Positions 8,869 through 19,336 of a DNA stretch of 64,000 nt are shown in pieces. The position numbers were made by a program, and so were the translations under genes. The DNA is taken from NCBI RefSeq assembly GCF_001884045.1, contig NZ_MACF01000068.1:1-64000 (forward strand). Direction: 5' to 3'. The stretch comes from Bacillus mobilis. Its GTDB lineage: Bacteria > Bacillota > Bacilli > Bacillales > Bacillaceae_G. The notes below the pieces were generated by a model. It saw only the letters and a program-made list of their open reading frames with translations. It did no database searches and was not told the origin of the DNA. Within the stretch, counting starts at the first letter, position 1, and the number at the start of each line of letters is the position of its first letter.

Positions 8869-11800
8869 TTGAAAATTGGCCTAAAAAACCAGAAGGTAGT
8901 CAGTGGACAGATGACCAGTGGAAAGCAGTTGTAGCGAACGGACGTGATATTTTAGTCGCAGCAGCAGCTGGATCAGGGAAAACAGCGGTATTAGTTGAAC
9001 GTATTATTAAAAAGATTATAAGTGAAGAAAATCCAGTCGATGTCGACCGCCTGCTCGTTGTAACATTTACGAATGCAGCGGCGCAAGAGATGAAAAATAG
9101 AATTGGGGAAGCGTTAGAAAAAGTATTAATTGATGAGCCAGGCTCTCAGCACGTAAGAAAGCAGCTGAGCCTATTAAATAAAGCATCTATTTCGACGATC
9201 CATTCCTTTTGTTTACAAGTAATTAGAGGATACTACTACATGCTTGATGTTGATCCTCGTTTTCGCATTGCGAATCAAACAGAAAACGAATTATTAAAAG
9301 AAGAAGTATTAGATGACATATTAGAAGCAGAGTATGGAATTGAAGATAATACGATATTCTTTGAACTCGTTGATCGTTATACGAGTGATCGTAGTGATGA
9401 TGACTTACAGCGTATGATTTTAGCGCTTCATACAGAATCAAGAGCGCATCCAAATCCGGAAAAATGGCTCGATAAATTAGTAGAAGCATACGACGTGGAA
9501 GGAAAAACAATTGAAGATTTAGTGTATGCTTCTTACTTATTGGAAGATGTGAAATTCCAGATTGAAACAGCAGAACAGCATATTCGTAAAGCAATCGAAC
9601 TCGCAATGCTTCCTGATGGCCCGGCGCCTCGCGTTGAAACCTTGCAAGCTGATGCAGTTTTACTTGGAACGTTATCATCAGCTGCTCGTGAATCGTGGAC
9701 AAGCGTTTATGAAGCGATGCAAAACGTATCTTGGCAAACGTTAAAGCGTATTAAGAAAAGTGATTACAATGAAGATATTGTAAAACAAGTAGACTCTCTT
9801 CGTAATAAAGCGAAAGATGAAGTGAAGAAATTACAAGAAGAGTTATTTAGTCGCAAACCTGAAAGTTTCTTACGAGATTTTCAAGATATGCATCCTGTAT
9901 TAGAAAAACTCGTACAGCTTGTAAAAGTATTTACAGAGCGTTTCCAAGCGATGAAACGAGATAAAGGAATGGTCGATTTCACAGATTTAGAGCATTTCTG
10001 TTTACAAATTTTAAGTGAACAAAGTGAAAACGGTGAAATGAAGCCATCAGCAGTAGCGCTTCAATATCGTAATAAATTTGCTGAAGTACTAGTCGATGAA
10101 TATCAAGATACGAACTTTGTGCAGGAATCCATTATTAAATTCGTAACGAAAGATTCTGAGAGTGAAGGGAACTTGTTCATGGTAGGTGACGTGAAGCAGT
10201 CGATTTATCGTTTCCGACTAGCAGAACCAGGCCTGTTCCTAGGAAAGTATAAACGCTTCACACAAGAAGGATCAGGCGGCGGAATGAAGATAGACTTAGC
10301 GAAAAACTTCCGTAGTCGTCATGAAGTGTTAGCGGGTACGAACTTTATTTTCAAACAAATTATGGGTGAAGAAGTCGGAGAAATCGACTACGATGCAGAC
10401 GCTGAATTAAAGTTAGGTGCTAGCTATCCAGAAGGTGAAGATGTAGCGGCAGAACTACTATGCATTCAGCAAACAGAAGAAGAAGTGCAAGACGGTGAAG
10501 AAGGCGCGGAAGTAGAAAAAGCGCAGCTTGAAGCTCGTCTTATGGCGCAGCGCATTAAAGCGATGGTTGATTCAGGTTATGAAGTGTATGATCGTAAAAC
10601 GGATAGTATGCGCCCTGTACAATACCGCGATTTCGTTATTTTACTTCGCTCTATGCCGTGGGCGCCGCAAATTATGGAAGAGTTAAAGCTGCAAGGAATT
10701 CCAGTATACGCTGATCTTGCGACTGGTTACTTTGAAGCGACAGAAGTAAATATTATGATGAACGTATTCCGCGTGATTGATAATCCAATGCAAGATATTC
10801 CACTTGCTGCAGTGCTTCGTTCACCAATCGTTGGATTAAATGATGAAGAACTTGCGACGCTTCGTGCTCACGGAAAGAAAGGTTCGTTTTATGAAGTAAT
10901 GAGCTCATTCTTAAAAGGGGCACCGCTTGAGGAAGAGCAAGAACTACATGATAAATTAGAGTGGTTCTATAATTTACTGCAAGGATGGCGTGAATTCGCG
11001 CGCCAACAGTCACTTTCTGATTTAATTTGGAAAGTATACGGTGAGACAGGTTATTACGACTTTGTTGGCGGTTTACCAGCTGGAAAGCAAAGGCAAGCAA
11101 ACCTACGTGTACTTTATGACCGGGCAAGACAATATGAAGCAACATCGTTTAGAGGATTATTCCGCTTCTTACGCTTTATTGAGCGTATTTTAGAACGCGG
11201 TGACGATATGGGTACGGCGAGAGCTTTAGGTGAACAAGAAGATGTCGTTCGTATTATGACGATTCATAAAAGTAAAGGATTAGAGTTCCCAGTCGTGTTT
11301 GTTGCGGGGCTTGGTCGCCGTTTTAATACACAAGATTTAATGAAACGTTTCTTACTGCATAAAGATTTCGGTTTCGGTTCACAATTTATCGATCCTCGTA
11401 AACGTATTAAATATACGACATTATCGCAACTAGCAATTAAGCGTAAAATGAAAATGGAATTAATCGCGGAAGAAATGCGCGTATTATACGTAGCGTTAAC
11501 ACGTGCAAAAGAAAAGTTAATTTTAATCGGAACGGTTAAGGATGCAAATAAGGAAATGGAAAAATGGCTTGATGCTAGGGAGCATAGTGAATGGTTATTA
11601 CCAGATCATATACGTGCCGGAGCGTCTTGTTATTTAGACTGGATTGCACCTTCATTATATAGACATCGTGATAGTGAAATGCTTCTTGAATTAGGACAAG
11701 GTAGTATTCCGGGTGAAATTTATGACTATGACACGAGCTGGAAAGTCGAAGTTGTAGACGGTAGCACGTTACTTGCGCCAGAACCGGTTCAAGAAGAGAA

Positions 11801-12590
11801 ACAAGAATTACTAGAAGCACTTCGTGAGAAAAAAGCTGTTCCCCTGCAAAGTGAACGAAAAGAAGAAGTGTATGACAGATTAATGTGGAAGTACGGATAT
11901 GAGGAAGCAACATCTCACCGTGCGAAACAATCTGTTACGGAAATAAAGAGAAATTATCAATCTGAAGAAGGTAGCGATAACGCCTTTATTAAAAAAATGC
12001 GTGCGCCAATTCAAACGCGTCCTCGTTTTATGGAGAAAAAAGGATTAACATACGCTGAAAGAGGTACGGCAGTTCACGCTGTCATGCAACATGTTGATTT
12101 GAAGAAGCCGATTACAGAAGAAGTGATTCGGGAGCAAATTAGTGGCATGGTTAATAAAGAACTATTAACATTCGAACAAGCCGAAGAAATAGCAATCGAA
12201 AAAGTCATTTCATTCTTTGACAGTGATCTAGGTAAAAGGGTATTAGCGGCGAAAAGTGTTGAGCGTGAAGTACCATTTACGATGATGCTTGCAGCAGAAG
12301 AAGCATATCAAGATTGGCAAGGACAGAGCGGGGAATCAATACTTGTCCAAGGGGTTATCGACTGTATGATTGAAGAGGAAGACGGCATTACGTTAATCGA
12401 CTTTAAAACAGATACGATTGAAGGAAAGTTCCCAGGTGGATTTGATCAAGCGAAACCAATTTTAGAAGATCGATACAAAGTGCAGCTTTCGTTATATGCA
12501 AAGGCACTTGAAAAAAGCTTGCAACATCCTGTGAAAGAGAAATGCTTATACTTCTTTGATGGCAATCATATTGTAAAAATTGAAGAATAG
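8865..12590 (+). CDS. addA: AddA helicase-nuclease subunit
   Basis: A 1241-residue UvrD/Rep-family (SF1A) helicase fused to a C-terminal RecB-type nuclease. Residues 26-41 hold Walker A ([16 protein letters not shown]), DEYQDTN is the Walker B region, and [17 protein letters not shown] and [14 protein letters not shown] are helicase motifs V and VI. The nuclease triad region reads LIDFKTDTI near the C terminus. It provides the 3'-5' translocase of AddAB and binds AddB. In B. subtilis sbcD-sbcC follow; here a small HhH gene takes that place. Confidence 0.97.
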   Translation: MIENWPKKPEGSQWTDDQWKAVVANGRDILVAAAAGSGKTAVLVERIIKKIISEENPVDVDRLLVVTFTNAAAQEMKNRIGEALEKVLIDEPGSQHVRKQLSLLNKASISTIHSFCLQVIRGYYYMLDVDPRFRIANQTENELLKEEVLDDILEAEYGIEDNTIFFELVDRYTSDRSDDDLQRMILALHTESRAHPNPEKWLDKLVEAYDVEGKTIEDLVYASYLLEDVKFQIETAEQHIRKAIELAMLPDGPAPRVETLQADAVLLGTLSSAARESWTSVYEAMQNVSWQTLKRIKKSDYNEDIVKQVDSLRNKAKDEVKKLQEELFSRKPESFLRDFQDMHPVLEKLVQLVKVFTERFQAMKRDKGMVDFTDLEHFCLQILSEQSENGEMKPSAVALQYRNKFAEVLVDEYQDTNFVQESIIKFVTKDSESEGNLFMVGDVKQSIYRFRLAEPGLFLGKYKRFTQEGSGGGMKIDLAKNFRSRHEVLAGTNFIFKQIMGEEVGEIDYDADAELKLGASYPEGEDVAAELLCIQQTEEEVQDGEEGAEVEKAQLEARLMAQRIKAMVDSGYEVYDRKTDSMRPVQYRDFVILLRSMPWAPQIMEELKLQGIPVYADLATGYFEATEVNIMMNVFRVIDNPMQDIPLAAVLRSPIVGLNDEELATLRAHGKKGSFYEVMSSFLKGAPLEEEQELHDKLEWFYNLLQGWREFARQQSLSDLIWKVYGETGYYDFVGGLPAGKQRQANLRVLYDRARQYEATSFRGLFRFLRFIERILERGDDMGTARALGEQEDVVRIMTIHKSKGLEFPVVFVAGLGRRFNTQDLMKRFLLHKDFGFGSQFIDPRKRIKYTTLSQLAIKRKMKMELIAEEMRVLYVALTRAKEKLILIGTVKDANKEMEKWLDAREHSEWLLPDHIRAGASCYLDWIAPSLYRHRDSEMLLELGQGSIPGEIYDYDTSWKVEVVDGSTLLAPEPVQEEKQELLEALREKKAVPLQSERKEEVYDRLMWKYGYEEATSHRAKQSVTEIKRNYQSEEGSDNAFIKKMRAPIQTRPRFMEKKGLTYAERGTAVHAVMQHVDLKKPITEEVIREQISGMVNKELLTFEQAEEIAIEKVISFFDSDLGKRVLAAKSVEREVPFTMMLAAEEAYQDWQGQSGESILVQGVIDCMIEEEDGITLIDFKTDTIEGKFPGGFDQAKPILEDRYKVQLSLYAKALEKSLQHPVKEKCLYFFDGNHIVKIEE

Positions 12591-12602
12591 AGGGACTTGA
12601 AA

Positions 12603-12890
12603 ATGGCAACGGAAAAAACGTTAAGAACGTGTGAAAAAGGACATGAATACTATAAAAGTAGCGATTGTCCAACTTGCCCAGATTGTGAGAAAGAAAAGAA
12701 ACCAACAACAGGATTTCTTTCACTTCTTTCATCACCAGCACGAAATGCGCTAGAGCATCATGGAATTCACACGATAGAAGAACTATCAAAGTATAGTGAG
12801 AAAGAAATTTTAAAACTGCATGGTATGGGGCCAGCGTCTATGCCGAAGCTTAGAAAGGCTTTGGAGGAAAGCGGATTATCATTTAAATAA
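12603..12890 (+). CDS. Small zinc-ribbon-like plus helix-hairpin-helix protein
   Basis: A 95-residue protein. The N-terminal part has CEKGHEY...CPTCPDCEK, a four- or five-Cys cluster that could form a zinc ribbon. Residues about 45-92 (ARNALEHHGIHTIEELSKYS...LHGMGPASMPKLRKAL) match the HhH fold of the RNA polymerase alpha C-terminal domain family. It follows addA by 12 bases and is probably co-transcribed, suggesting nucleic-acid binding, though no role is established. The ATG at 12603 (GAGGG upstream) is preferred over TTG at 12597. Confidence 0.8.
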   Translation: MATEKTLRTCEKGHEYYKSSDCPTCPDCEKEKKPTTGFLSLLSSPARNALEHHGIHTIEELSKYSEKEILKLHGMGPASMPKLRKALEESGLSFK

Positions 12891-12907
12891 AATGAAATTG
12901 TAATAAG

Positions 12908-12940
12908 AAAAAAGTAGGAGATATTCTCCTACTTTTTTTT
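12908..12940. terminator. Bidirectional terminator between the addBA block and gerP
   Basis: AAAAAAGTAGGAG-ATATT-CTCCTACTTTTTTT, with A and T runs on either side, can end transcription from both convergent operons. Confidence 0.85.
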
Positions 12941-13154
12941 ACGCTGTTCCAATTTGATCTTGATCGGCCACATCAGAATCAAACGTATTTGTTGCACTAA
13001 CGCCGCTAAAAGTATTCACGACAAATCCAACATTGGAAGCTCCGGATCCGTTATAAGCTTTCGTATTTTCTTTCGGAGATACGTTATAAAAATCCCCTAA
13101 ATTAAAAGAACCATTACTGTTTTGAACGACGAGATTTCCAACAACGGAAGGCAT
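12939..13154 (-). CDS. gerPF: Spore germination protein GerPF
   Basis: A 71-residue spore-coat-associated protein, last gene of the gerP operon, needed for germinants to pass the coat to their inner-membrane receptors. The sequence starts MPSVVGN and carries the GerPA/GerPF-family features NGSFNLGDFYNVSPKE and a C-terminal D-x-VADQDQIGT. AGGTGG five bases upstream supports the ATG at 13154 rather than the in-frame ATG at 13163. It is paralogous to GerPA at the other end of the operon. Confidence 0.95.
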   Translation of the reverse strand: MPSVVGNLVVQNSNGSFNLGDFYNVSPKENTKAYNGSGASNVGFVVNTFSGVSATNTFDSDVADQDQIGTA

Positions 13155-13196
13155 ACCATCCACCTACTTTACTAAGCTTTTTAATTACTATATGAA

Positions 13197-13583
13197 TTAT
13201 GGAGCGGAAGGTTCATCAGTAATATATTGGCGGATTTGCATAATACGAGAGTTATTGAAAGCATAATCAACATTTCCAATTTGAAAGCAACCAGAATTTA
13301 AGAGTGTTCGTAATTCAACGTCATTCACTTCAATAAAAGGACATTCATTTACAATGTTTAATTTTACATCTGTCGTTCGTTTTGGGATTGTGACATGTTC
13401 ATCAGTAAAAATTTCAAATGCATCTAAGCGACCTTCGCCTTTTATATAACAAGGAATTTCCCTATGGACGGCAAGAGCTCTACTTTTTAACTCCATTTGA
13501 TTTGCGTCCCCAACTTGAAATACGGCAGTAATCCCTAAAGAAATAATAGAAACATTTTGGACAACAGACACATGATGTAACAT
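13197..13583 (-). CDS. gerPE: Spore germination protein GerPE
   Basis: A 128-residue product of the fifth gerP gene, part of the coat-permeability machinery for germination. Two copies of the family pattern (F)QVGDANQ / FQIGNVDYAF, near residues 22-29 and 100-107, recall the SSxFxIGD motif shared by GerPA, PB, PD and PF. GerPE is about this length in Bacillus. It is 15 bases from gerPD and transcribed with it in the mother cell. Confidence 0.93.
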   Translation of the reverse strand: MLHHVSVVQNVSIISLGITAVFQVGDANQMELKSRALAVHREIPCYIKGEGRLDAFEIFTDEHVTIPKRTTDVKLNIVNECPFIEVNDVELRTLLNSGCFQIGNVDYAFNNSRIMQIRQYITDEPSAP

Positions 13584-13598
13584 AATTTCTCAGTCTCC

Positions 13599-13793
13599 TT
13601 AACCTGGAGTAGGAGGGACATCTGTGACTAACGGTACAAATGGACCCTCTGTTACAGTTTCAAATGGTGTATCAAGAATAGAAGATAGAATGAGGAGGTT
13701 CGCATCCCCAATTAAAAAGAGTGCAGATGACGATACACCGTTCATTTTAATCTGCCCGACCTTTAATTCACGATTTACAACGTTAAGATTCAT
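13599..13793 (-). CDS. gerPD: Spore germination protein GerPD
   Basis: A 64-residue protein typical of GerPD: N-terminal beta-rich MNLNVVNRELKVGQIKM, the motif SSSALFLIGDAN, and a proline-rich tail ending PPTPG. It is six bases downstream of gerPC and reads in the same polycistron. Role: coat component permitting germinant access; established for the family, not shown by the sequence itself. Confidence 0.93.
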   Translation of the reverse strand: MNLNVVNRELKVGQIKMNGVSSSALFLIGDANLLILSSILDTPFETVTEGPFVPLVTDVPPTPG

Positions 13794-13799
13794 ACATAC

Positions 13800-14414
13800 T
13801 TACTCCTTTCGGAAATTGCCCGGTATGTGTTGAATAAAAGAGAGGAAGGCTTTGTCGATATCATGTTTCATTGCTTGAATAATAATATCTCGTAAATAGT
13901 CTGGGTCTGTTGAAATTCCTTCATATGATTGCGCTTGTGTTAAATAATAAGGAAGTCTATGCTCCATCTGTTTTTTTATGTCATCAACCATCATTTGTCG
14001 ATACATTTCATCGAGCGGCGTTCTCTCTTCTTGTTCAAAATGGAGAATTCGATTATATGCTTCTTCATCTAAGTAACGATGCATTTCTTGAAGGATACCT
14101 TGGTAAAAGTCTGGATTTGTATCTGTTTCAGGATTTACTTTTAATGTTTCTGTATCCACTTGGAAATCTTCAATTTGCTGTCCTTTTGCTGAAAACGGAT
14201 TTAAACCAATATTTAAAGTACCATTTAAATTTTCGACTTTTAATTGATCGAATTTGTATTCCACTTTTCCTACAGAAGAGGAGGGGCGATTTTTTAATTC
14301 GTTAAGCTCTTCTTGGAGTTGGCGCACTTGATCCTCTAAATTCAGGATGGATGCTTGTTGTATTTGAAGAGCTTGCTGAAGTTGGTGTAAGTAAGTATAT
14401 ATATCTTGATTCAT
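13800..14414 (-). CDS. gerPC: Spore germination protein GerPC
   Basis: A 204-residue protein, the largest GerP product. Residues 8-45 form a strongly heptad-like coiled coil (LHQLQQALQIQQASILNLED...), followed by a beta-rich section with VEYKFDQLKVENLNGTLNIGLNP and a helical C-terminal half. A perfect ribosome site (AAGGAGG) lies eight bases before the ATG at 14414; the longer frame from 14435 would run into that site. GerPC is thought to be a structural partner in the coat. Confidence 0.94.
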   Translation of the reverse strand: MNQDIYTYLHQLQQALQIQQASILNLEDQVRQLQEELNELKNRPSSSVGKVEYKFDQLKVENLNGTLNIGLNPFSAKGQQIEDFQVDTETLKVNPETDTNPDFYQGILQEMHRYLDEEAYNRILHFEQEERTPLDEMYRQMMVDDIKKQMEHRLPYYLTQAQSYEGISTDPDYLRDIIIQAMKHDIDKAFLSFIQHIPGNFRKE

Positions 14415-14482
14415 TTTGTGAAACCTCCTTTTCAATAGGGAGGGTAAATATATTCCTGCTATATATTTATGACAAGGATGTC

Positions 14483-14689
14483 TTAAGAAGAACTAGTTGA
14501 TGGTTTGATAGAAATAATTTGTCCTTTTGCCTGTAATGGGCGAAGGGGTTCTGTAAATCCGCCAGTATTAGAGAACTTAGATAGAGCTTTAATACTTCCA
14601 GCAGTACCAATTTGAAATACAGAAGAGGTTGTAATGCTATCAATTTTAATGCTGTTAATGATGATGCTTTGGTTTACGTAAAAATTCAA
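14483..14689 (-). CDS. gerPB: Spore germination protein GerPB
   Basis: A 68-residue protein of the GerPB type: MNFYVNQSIIINSIKIDSITTSSVFQIG..., containing the family's SSVFQIG motif at about residues 22-28 and a serine-rich end. It sits between gerPA and gerPC. Product of the sigma-K-controlled coat operon; function as for GerPA. Confidence 0.94.
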   Translation of the reverse strand: MNFYVNQSIIINSIKIDSITTSSVFQIGTAGSIKALSKFSNTGGFTEPLRPLQAKGQIISIKPSTSSS

Positions 14690-14703
14690 TGCAATCGCCT
14701 CCT

Positions 14704-14925
14704 CTAAGTTGAACCAATTATCGCTTGATCAATTACATCGGAGTCATTAACAGTCGTTGCGCTTTGATAATTGTAGACAGAAACGTTATCTCCAACATTA
14801 AAAGAGCCGGCCCCGGCGAAAGCGCGTGAATAACTAATAGGCCTAATCGCAAATACATCTCCAATATGAAAAATACCACTTGATCCAATATTGACGATAC
14901 GAATATGTCCGACCATAGCTGGCAT
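14704..14925 (-). CDS. gerPA: Spore germination protein GerPA
   Basis: A 73-residue first product of the gerP operon, paralogous to GerPF. Recognisable features are MPAMVGHIRIVNIGSSGIFHIGD at the N terminus and DSDVIDQ-IIGS at the C terminus. The ATG at 14925 is chosen because GerPA/GerPF proteins begin MP(A/S)xVG and AAAGGTG lies upstream. The next gene upstream (Spo0E-like) has its own hairpin terminator, so gerPA starts the operon. Confidence 0.95.
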   Translation of the reverse strand: MPAMVGHIRIVNIGSSGIFHIGDVFAIRPISYSRAFAGAGSFNVGDNVSVYNYQSATTVNDSDVIDQAIIGST

Positions 14926-14962
14926 ACAAAACACCTTTCGTTTTTAAAATTTTCTTTTCTAC

Positions 14963-14994
14963 TATTGTATGGGCGTTTTCAATAAAATGTGTGT
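14963..14994 (-). promoter_or_regulatory. Putative sigma-K promoter of gerPABCDEF
   Basis: On the minus strand CATACAATA (complement of 14963-14971) fits the sigma-K -10 consensus CATAnnnTA exactly. An ACAC-rich -35 region lies about 16 bases upstream (complement of 14989-14994). The gerP operon is sigma-K dependent in B. subtilis, so the match is expected. Confidence 0.65.
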
Positions 14995-15010
14995 TTTTTT
15001 TGAAATAAAA

Positions 15011-15040
15011 GAAACACACGCGTTATTGCGTGTGTGTTTC
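15011..15040 (-). terminator. Terminator of the Spo0E-like gene
   Basis: GAAACACACGC ... GCGTGTGTGTTTC hairpin just after the minus-strand stop codon, with a T-rich tail on that strand. It separates the phosphatase gene from the gerPA promoter. Confidence 0.75.
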
Positions 15041-15217
15041 GAGTGTTTGATTAGGGTGAAAATCCGTATGTACATGCCAAATTGCATTTAAGAGCCTGTC
15101 CAGTTCTTGGCTACAATCCACTGTTTTTTGAGAAGTCATTCCATAGCGTTCAGCAAAATAAATCATTTTTTCACGTTTTTTTTCAATCGCTTGCTCAAAC
15201 ATTGAAATCGGCTCCAT
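15023..15217 (-). CDS. Spo0E-family aspartyl-phosphate phosphatase (YisI-like)
   Basis: A 64-residue protein with the Spo0E-family signature SQELDRLLN (about residues 36-44), in a predicted two-helix hairpin. Family members dephosphorylate the response regulator Spo0A~P and so delay sporulation. Position next to gerP and yisK matches yisI of B. subtilis. The stop lies inside the terminator hairpin. Which of the several B. cereus Spo0E paralogues this is cannot be settled here. Confidence 0.88.
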   Translation of the reverse strand: MEPISMFEQAIEKKREKMIYFAERYGMTSQKTVDCSQELDRLLNAIWHVHTDFHPNQTLETHTQ

Positions 15218-15439
15218 CTCTAAATGAAATTTTTAGTATATATGTAGTACATATTATACAAAAATCCCATAAAAAAGAAACACCTTCGCTAAAAAAAGTA
15301 AAAATTCTACATTTTATGCCAAATATAAAGGAGTAACGGATAGGATATGAGAAGAATATTGTAAAAATTAGCGTGCATGAGAAGGTTTTTTTCTTACGGA
15401 TGCGAATACAATTAAATGGTATGAGTTTTAGGATGGAGA

Positions 15440-16348
15440 GTGGAAATATTGCGTTTGGTAACGGCGAAAAAAGATGAAAAGGTATTTGTTGGTGTTGTGG
15501 ATGAAGAGGAAGAAAAGGTATTGCATGTAAGAGAAGCGCAAAGACAAAAAGGGGAAAAAGTTACGATTCCAATTACGATGTTAGAGTGTATTGAAAGAGG
15601 AACCGAGTGCTTTGAAAAAATATGTGATATTGTAAATTGGGCGAAGGAAAATGAAGGGGCGGCGTATTATCCGTTAACTGAGGTGAAAATATTAGCACCA
15701 ATTCCAAGGCCGAGGAAGAATATTCTTTGCGTTGGAAAAAACTATCGTGAGCATGCGATAGAAATGGGCGGAGTAGAATCCATTCCGGAAAATATAATGA
15801 TCTTTACGAAAGCGCCAACGACAGTTATTGGCATGGATGAAAAAATTAATAGTCATCCCCACGCAACGAATGAACTAGACTATGAAGGAGAACTAGCTAT
15901 CATCATCGGTAAGCGAGGGAAACAAATAAAAAAAGAAAAAGCGCTTGAGCATGTGTTTGGTTACACCATTATAAATGATATAACTGCTCGCGACATTCAA
16001 AGGAAGCATAAACAATTTTTCCTTGGAAAAAGTTTCGATACATTTTGTCCGATGGGACCGTATTTAATTCATAAATCAATGATTGAAACGCCAAATGCGT
16101 TACACATTGAAACGGTAGTAAACGGGGAAGTAAGGCAAACTTCAAATACAAATAAAATGATTTTTTCAATAGAAGAAATTATTTCAACGATAAGTAAAGG
16201 CATGACGTTAGAACCAGGAGATATTATCGCAACAGGAACGCCGGCTGGAGTCGGAAAAGGTTTCACACCACCGAAGTTTTTGCATGCTGGTGATGAAGTT
16301 GTCATTACAGTAGAAGGCATTGGTACTTTGCGAAATGTAGTGAAATGA
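15440..16348 (+). CDS. yisK: Fumarylacetoacetate hydrolase-family protein YisK
   Basis: A 302-residue FAH-superfamily enzyme. The metal site motif is visible as ELDYEGELAIIIGK (two Glu and an Asp), followed by FGYTIINDITARD and the C-terminal TGTPAGVGKG. B. subtilis YisK has been linked to oxaloacetate decarboxylation and to the cytoskeletal protein Mbl; the substrate here is inferred only by homology. The start is a GTG with AGGA six bases before it; an in-frame TTG nine bases later is possible. Likely monocistronic. Confidence 0.9.
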   Translation: MEILRLVTAKKDEKVFVGVVDEEEEKVLHVREAQRQKGEKVTIPITMLECIERGTECFEKICDIVNWAKENEGAAYYPLTEVKILAPIPRPRKNILCVGKNYREHAIEMGGVESIPENIMIFTKAPTTVIGMDEKINSHPHATNELDYEGELAIIIGKRGKQIKKEKALEHVFGYTIINDITARDIQRKHKQFFLGKSFDTFCPMGPYLIHKSMIETPNALHIETVVNGEVRQTSNTNKMIFSIEEIISTISKGMTLEPGDIIATGTPAGVGKGFTPPKFLHAGDEVVITVEGIGTLRNVVK

Positions 16349-16383
16349 AAAAAGAGCTATCTTATCGAAGATAGCTCTTTTTT
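16348..16383. terminator. Bidirectional terminator, yisK / small membrane gene
   Basis: AAAAAAGAGCTATC ... GATAGCTCTTTTTT perfect 14-bp stem between convergent genes. Confidence 0.9.
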
Positions 16384-16666
16384 ACGGTCTTGGGTTATAG
16401 AGGTAATCAATAATAGAAAAAATGTAAAGACCAATGAATGCAAGTGTACAAATGCCAAATAGTATAACGGTAAGTGCACTTTTTTCTCGTCCAAAACCAA
16501 TGATGGTAAGAATAACAGCAGTCCAAAATGATGCTTTCAGTAGTATGAATGTAGTAGAAGTTGAGTAGTTAATAAGCAATGTTGTGGAAAGTAGGAAGCC
16601 AAAGAATGTAACTAAAATAAAAGATGTAGCCAAATAGTTAATGTGTTTGCCGTACCTTAATAACAT
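16382..16666 (-). CDS. Small three-pass membrane protein of unknown function
   Basis: A 94-residue hydrophobic protein with three likely membrane spans (about 12-32, 42-58, 63-86) and a short basic loop GFGREK between the second and third. GGAG seven bases before the ATG supports the start. I do not recognise the family. It is convergent with yisK and lies downstream of rocD in divergent context, so it seems to be its own unit. Confidence 0.7.
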   Translation of the reverse strand: MLLRYGKHINYLATSFILVTFFGFLLSTTLLINYSTSTTFILLKASFWTAVILTIIGFGREKSALTVILFGICTLAFIGLYIFSIIDYLYNPRP

Positions 16667-16740
16667 ATCGAATCTCCTTTACAATTTTAAAAGGCAGAAA
16701 ATTACAACTTTATTTTAGTATAAATCAATATAAAAAGAAA

Positions 16741-16771
16741 GAGGTTGTCCCAACATGTAGGACAACCCCTC
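16741..16771 (-). terminator. rocD terminator
   Basis: GAGGTTGTCC ... GGACAACCCCTC hairpin after the rocD stop; on the minus strand it is followed by a T-rich run. Confidence 0.85.
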
Positions 16772-16776
16772 TATTA

Positions 16777-17967
16777 TTACGATAATACCGCTTTAATTTT
16801 TTGGAATGCCCACTCTAAATCTTCTTCAGAGATTACTAGAGGTGGTGCGATACGAATCACATTTTCGTGTGTTTCTTTACATAATAGACCAGCTGCTTTT
16901 AGTTGTTCACAGTAGGGACGAGCTGGCTCGTTTAATTCGATACCGATGAATAAACCTTTACCACGAACTTCAGTGATCATTGGGTTATCAATCTCTTTTA
17001 ATTGCCCAACTAATTTTTCACCTAATTGAAGAGAACGCTCTGTTAATTTTTCTTCTTCTAACACTTCAAGAGCTGCGATAGAAACAGCACATGCAAGTGG
17101 GTTACCACCGAATGTAGAACCGTGAGAACCTGGCTCGAATACGCCTAAAATGTCGCGGTTTGCTGCTACGCAAGAGATTGGGAATACGCCGCCGCCAAGT
17201 GCTTTACCAAGTATGTACATGTCAGGAGTTACATTGTCCCAATCACAAGCAAATACTTTACCAGTACGGCCTAAACCTGTTTGGATTTCATCTGCTACAA
17301 ATAAAACGTTTTCTTTTTTACATACTTCAAGAGCTTCTTTTAAGTAACCAGCTGGTGGGATGTTAATTCCTGCTTCACCTTGGATAGGCTCTAAAATGAA
17401 TGCAGCTGTATTTGGTGTAATAGCAGCTTTTAACGCTTCTAAATCACCGTAAGGAATTACGATAATGCCAGGAAGCATTGGACCGAATCCACGCTTGTAC
17501 TCTTCGTTTGAAGACATAGAAACAGCACCCATTGTACGGCCGTGGAAGTTATCTTCACAAACGATAATTTCAGCACGATTTGCTTCTACTTTCTTCACAT
17601 CATAAGCCCAGCGGCGAGCCGTTTTAATTGCAGTTTCAACAGCTTCTGCACCTGTATTCATTGGAAGTACCATTTCTTTATTAGTTAGTTTCGCAACTTT
17701 TTCGTACCAAGGACCCAATTGATCGCTATGGAAAGCACGAGAAGTTAACGTAACACGATTAGCTTGGTCAATTAAAGCGTTAATAATTTTTGGGTGACGA
17801 TGACCTTGGTTTACTGCAGAATATGCACTTAATAAGTCCATATAGCGGTTTCCTTCAGGATCTTCTACCCAAACGCCTTCTGCTTTAGAAATAACGATTG
17901 GAAGTGGGTGATAGTTATTTGCCCCGTATGTGTCTGTAAGTTCGATAATATCCTTAGTTTGAATCAT
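16777..17967 (-). CDS. rocD: Ornithine aminotransferase RocD
   Basis: A 396-residue class-III PLP enzyme that converts ornithine and 2-oxoglutarate to glutamate semialdehyde and glutamate in arginine/ornithine catabolism. Signatures: [20 protein letters not shown], the class-III block [15 protein letters not shown], and the PLP lysine in [17 protein letters not shown] precedes the ATG. It stands alone, unlike the rocDEF operon of B. subtilis. Length matches the family. Confidence 0.96.
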   Translation of the reverse strand: MIQTKDIIELTDTYGANNYHPLPIVISKAEGVWVEDPEGNRYMDLLSAYSAVNQGHRHPKIINALIDQANRVTLTSRAFHSDQLGPWYEKVAKLTNKEMVLPMNTGAEAVETAIKTARRWAYDVKKVEANRAEIIVCEDNFHGRTMGAVSMSSNEEYKRGFGPMLPGIIVIPYGDLEALKAAITPNTAAFILEPIQGEAGINIPPAGYLKEALEVCKKENVLFVADEIQTGLGRTGKVFACDWDNVTPDMYILGKALGGGVFPISCVAANRDILGVFEPGSHGSTFGGNPLACAVSIAALEVLEEEKLTERSLQLGEKLVGQLKEIDNPMITEVRGKGLFIGIELNEPARPYCEQLKAAGLLCKETHENVIRIAPPLVISEEDLEWAFQKIKAVLS

Positions 17968-18096
17968 GATTGTTCCCCCTTTTGTTATTACAAGAAGTTT
18001 GTAAATACTCTAAATATTATAGCATTTAAATGTAAAAAAGCGAAACATTTCCTGAAAATAAATGAACATGTTATCATATAGAGTGAAAAAGTGTGA

Positions 18097-18483
<387 letters not shown>

Positions 18484-18491
18484 TAAAAAAT

Positions 18492-18540
18492 AAAACCACC
18501 TTATAATCTCAAATGTTTGGGAGGTAAGGTGGTTTTTTAT
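18492..18540. terminator. Bidirectional terminator, yisL / DUF2777-like gene
   Basis: AAAACCACCTTA ... TAAGGTGGTTTT 12-bp stem between convergent stops. Confidence 0.85.
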
Positions 18541-18541
18541 T

Positions 18542-19096
18542 TTAGGTTGCATCGATATGCAACTCTTCTCCGTTTGCTTTCGTAAAACGAAACATGTTTT
18601 TATTTGACGCAGCGTGACGAACGAAATGATGCTGCAATGTACAAATCATTTCTTCGTTATCGAACAAAAGAATATTTACTCCTTCGCATGCTTCTTCTTT
18701 CGGTAAGAAAGATAAATAATTATGACAATACATGCAATCATATAAAGAGTAGTGAAGGGATTGCAATGATTCGGTTAATAACGTAAAGACAGAGTCAGGT
18801 AATTCCTCAAGCCATTCCGTATAGCTAAGAAGTAATTTCTTTCGAATTCGTATCATTTCCCCGTTTTGCAGGTGGTGCTGTTCGTTGGCGATTTGTAATA
18901 CATCTTGTTCATAGAAACGAGCTGGTAGCCAGTTGTTGTTATATAAAATCTCAAAACCATCTTCGGCAATATCTTCTAATAAAAATGCTTCATCATTTTC
19001 ATCATCAAAGAATACCCATTCATTGTTTATATATTCTACATTACCGACTGTATGAGCGCGAGGCTGGTTATATAAAATATGGTTACGTTGTATCAT
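18542..19096 (-). CDS. YisN-like protein (probably DUF2777)
   Basis: A 184-residue soluble, acidic protein with no catalytic motif that I recognise. Features are a run of acidic residues (DDENDEAFLLEDIAEDG, about 32-48) and CMYCHNYLSF (about 121-130), a possible metal-binding pair. The family assignment rests on synteny: yisN lies between yisL and asnO in B. subtilis. AGGAG lies upstream of the ATG. Confidence 0.7.
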   Translation of the reverse strand: MIQRNHILYNQPRAHTVGNVEYINNEWVFFDDENDEAFLLEDIAEDGFEILYNNNWLPARFYEQDVLQIANEQHHLQNGEMIRIRKKLLLSYTEWLEELPDSVFTLLTESLQSLHYSLYDCMYCHNYLSFLPKEEACEGVNILLFDNEEMICTLQHHFVRHAASNKNMFRFTKANGEELHIDAT

Positions 19097-19336
19097 ACAC
19101 GATTTCTCCTTTATGAAAAGTAGTTATTTCTGTTATAGACAGTTCGTGCATTCTTTATAACTAGACACATCTAGACATAGGTGGGCATACAATAAAACAC
19201 GTTTTACTGAGTGAAAATGCTATTCCATATGTGGATAGTAGGTTATCGTCAAGTTTTTCGTTTTTTTGATCCGCACCTTGTAGGGTGGGGATTACTGCTC
19301 GTTTAGGAAAAGAAATAGGATGGAAGGATGATTTAT

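Noticed and set aside
9223-9702. 159-codon minus-strand frame inside addA
   Set aside because: It overlaps a strongly supported gene, has low-complexity Leu/His composition typical of antisense of Bacillus coding DNA and no ribosome site.
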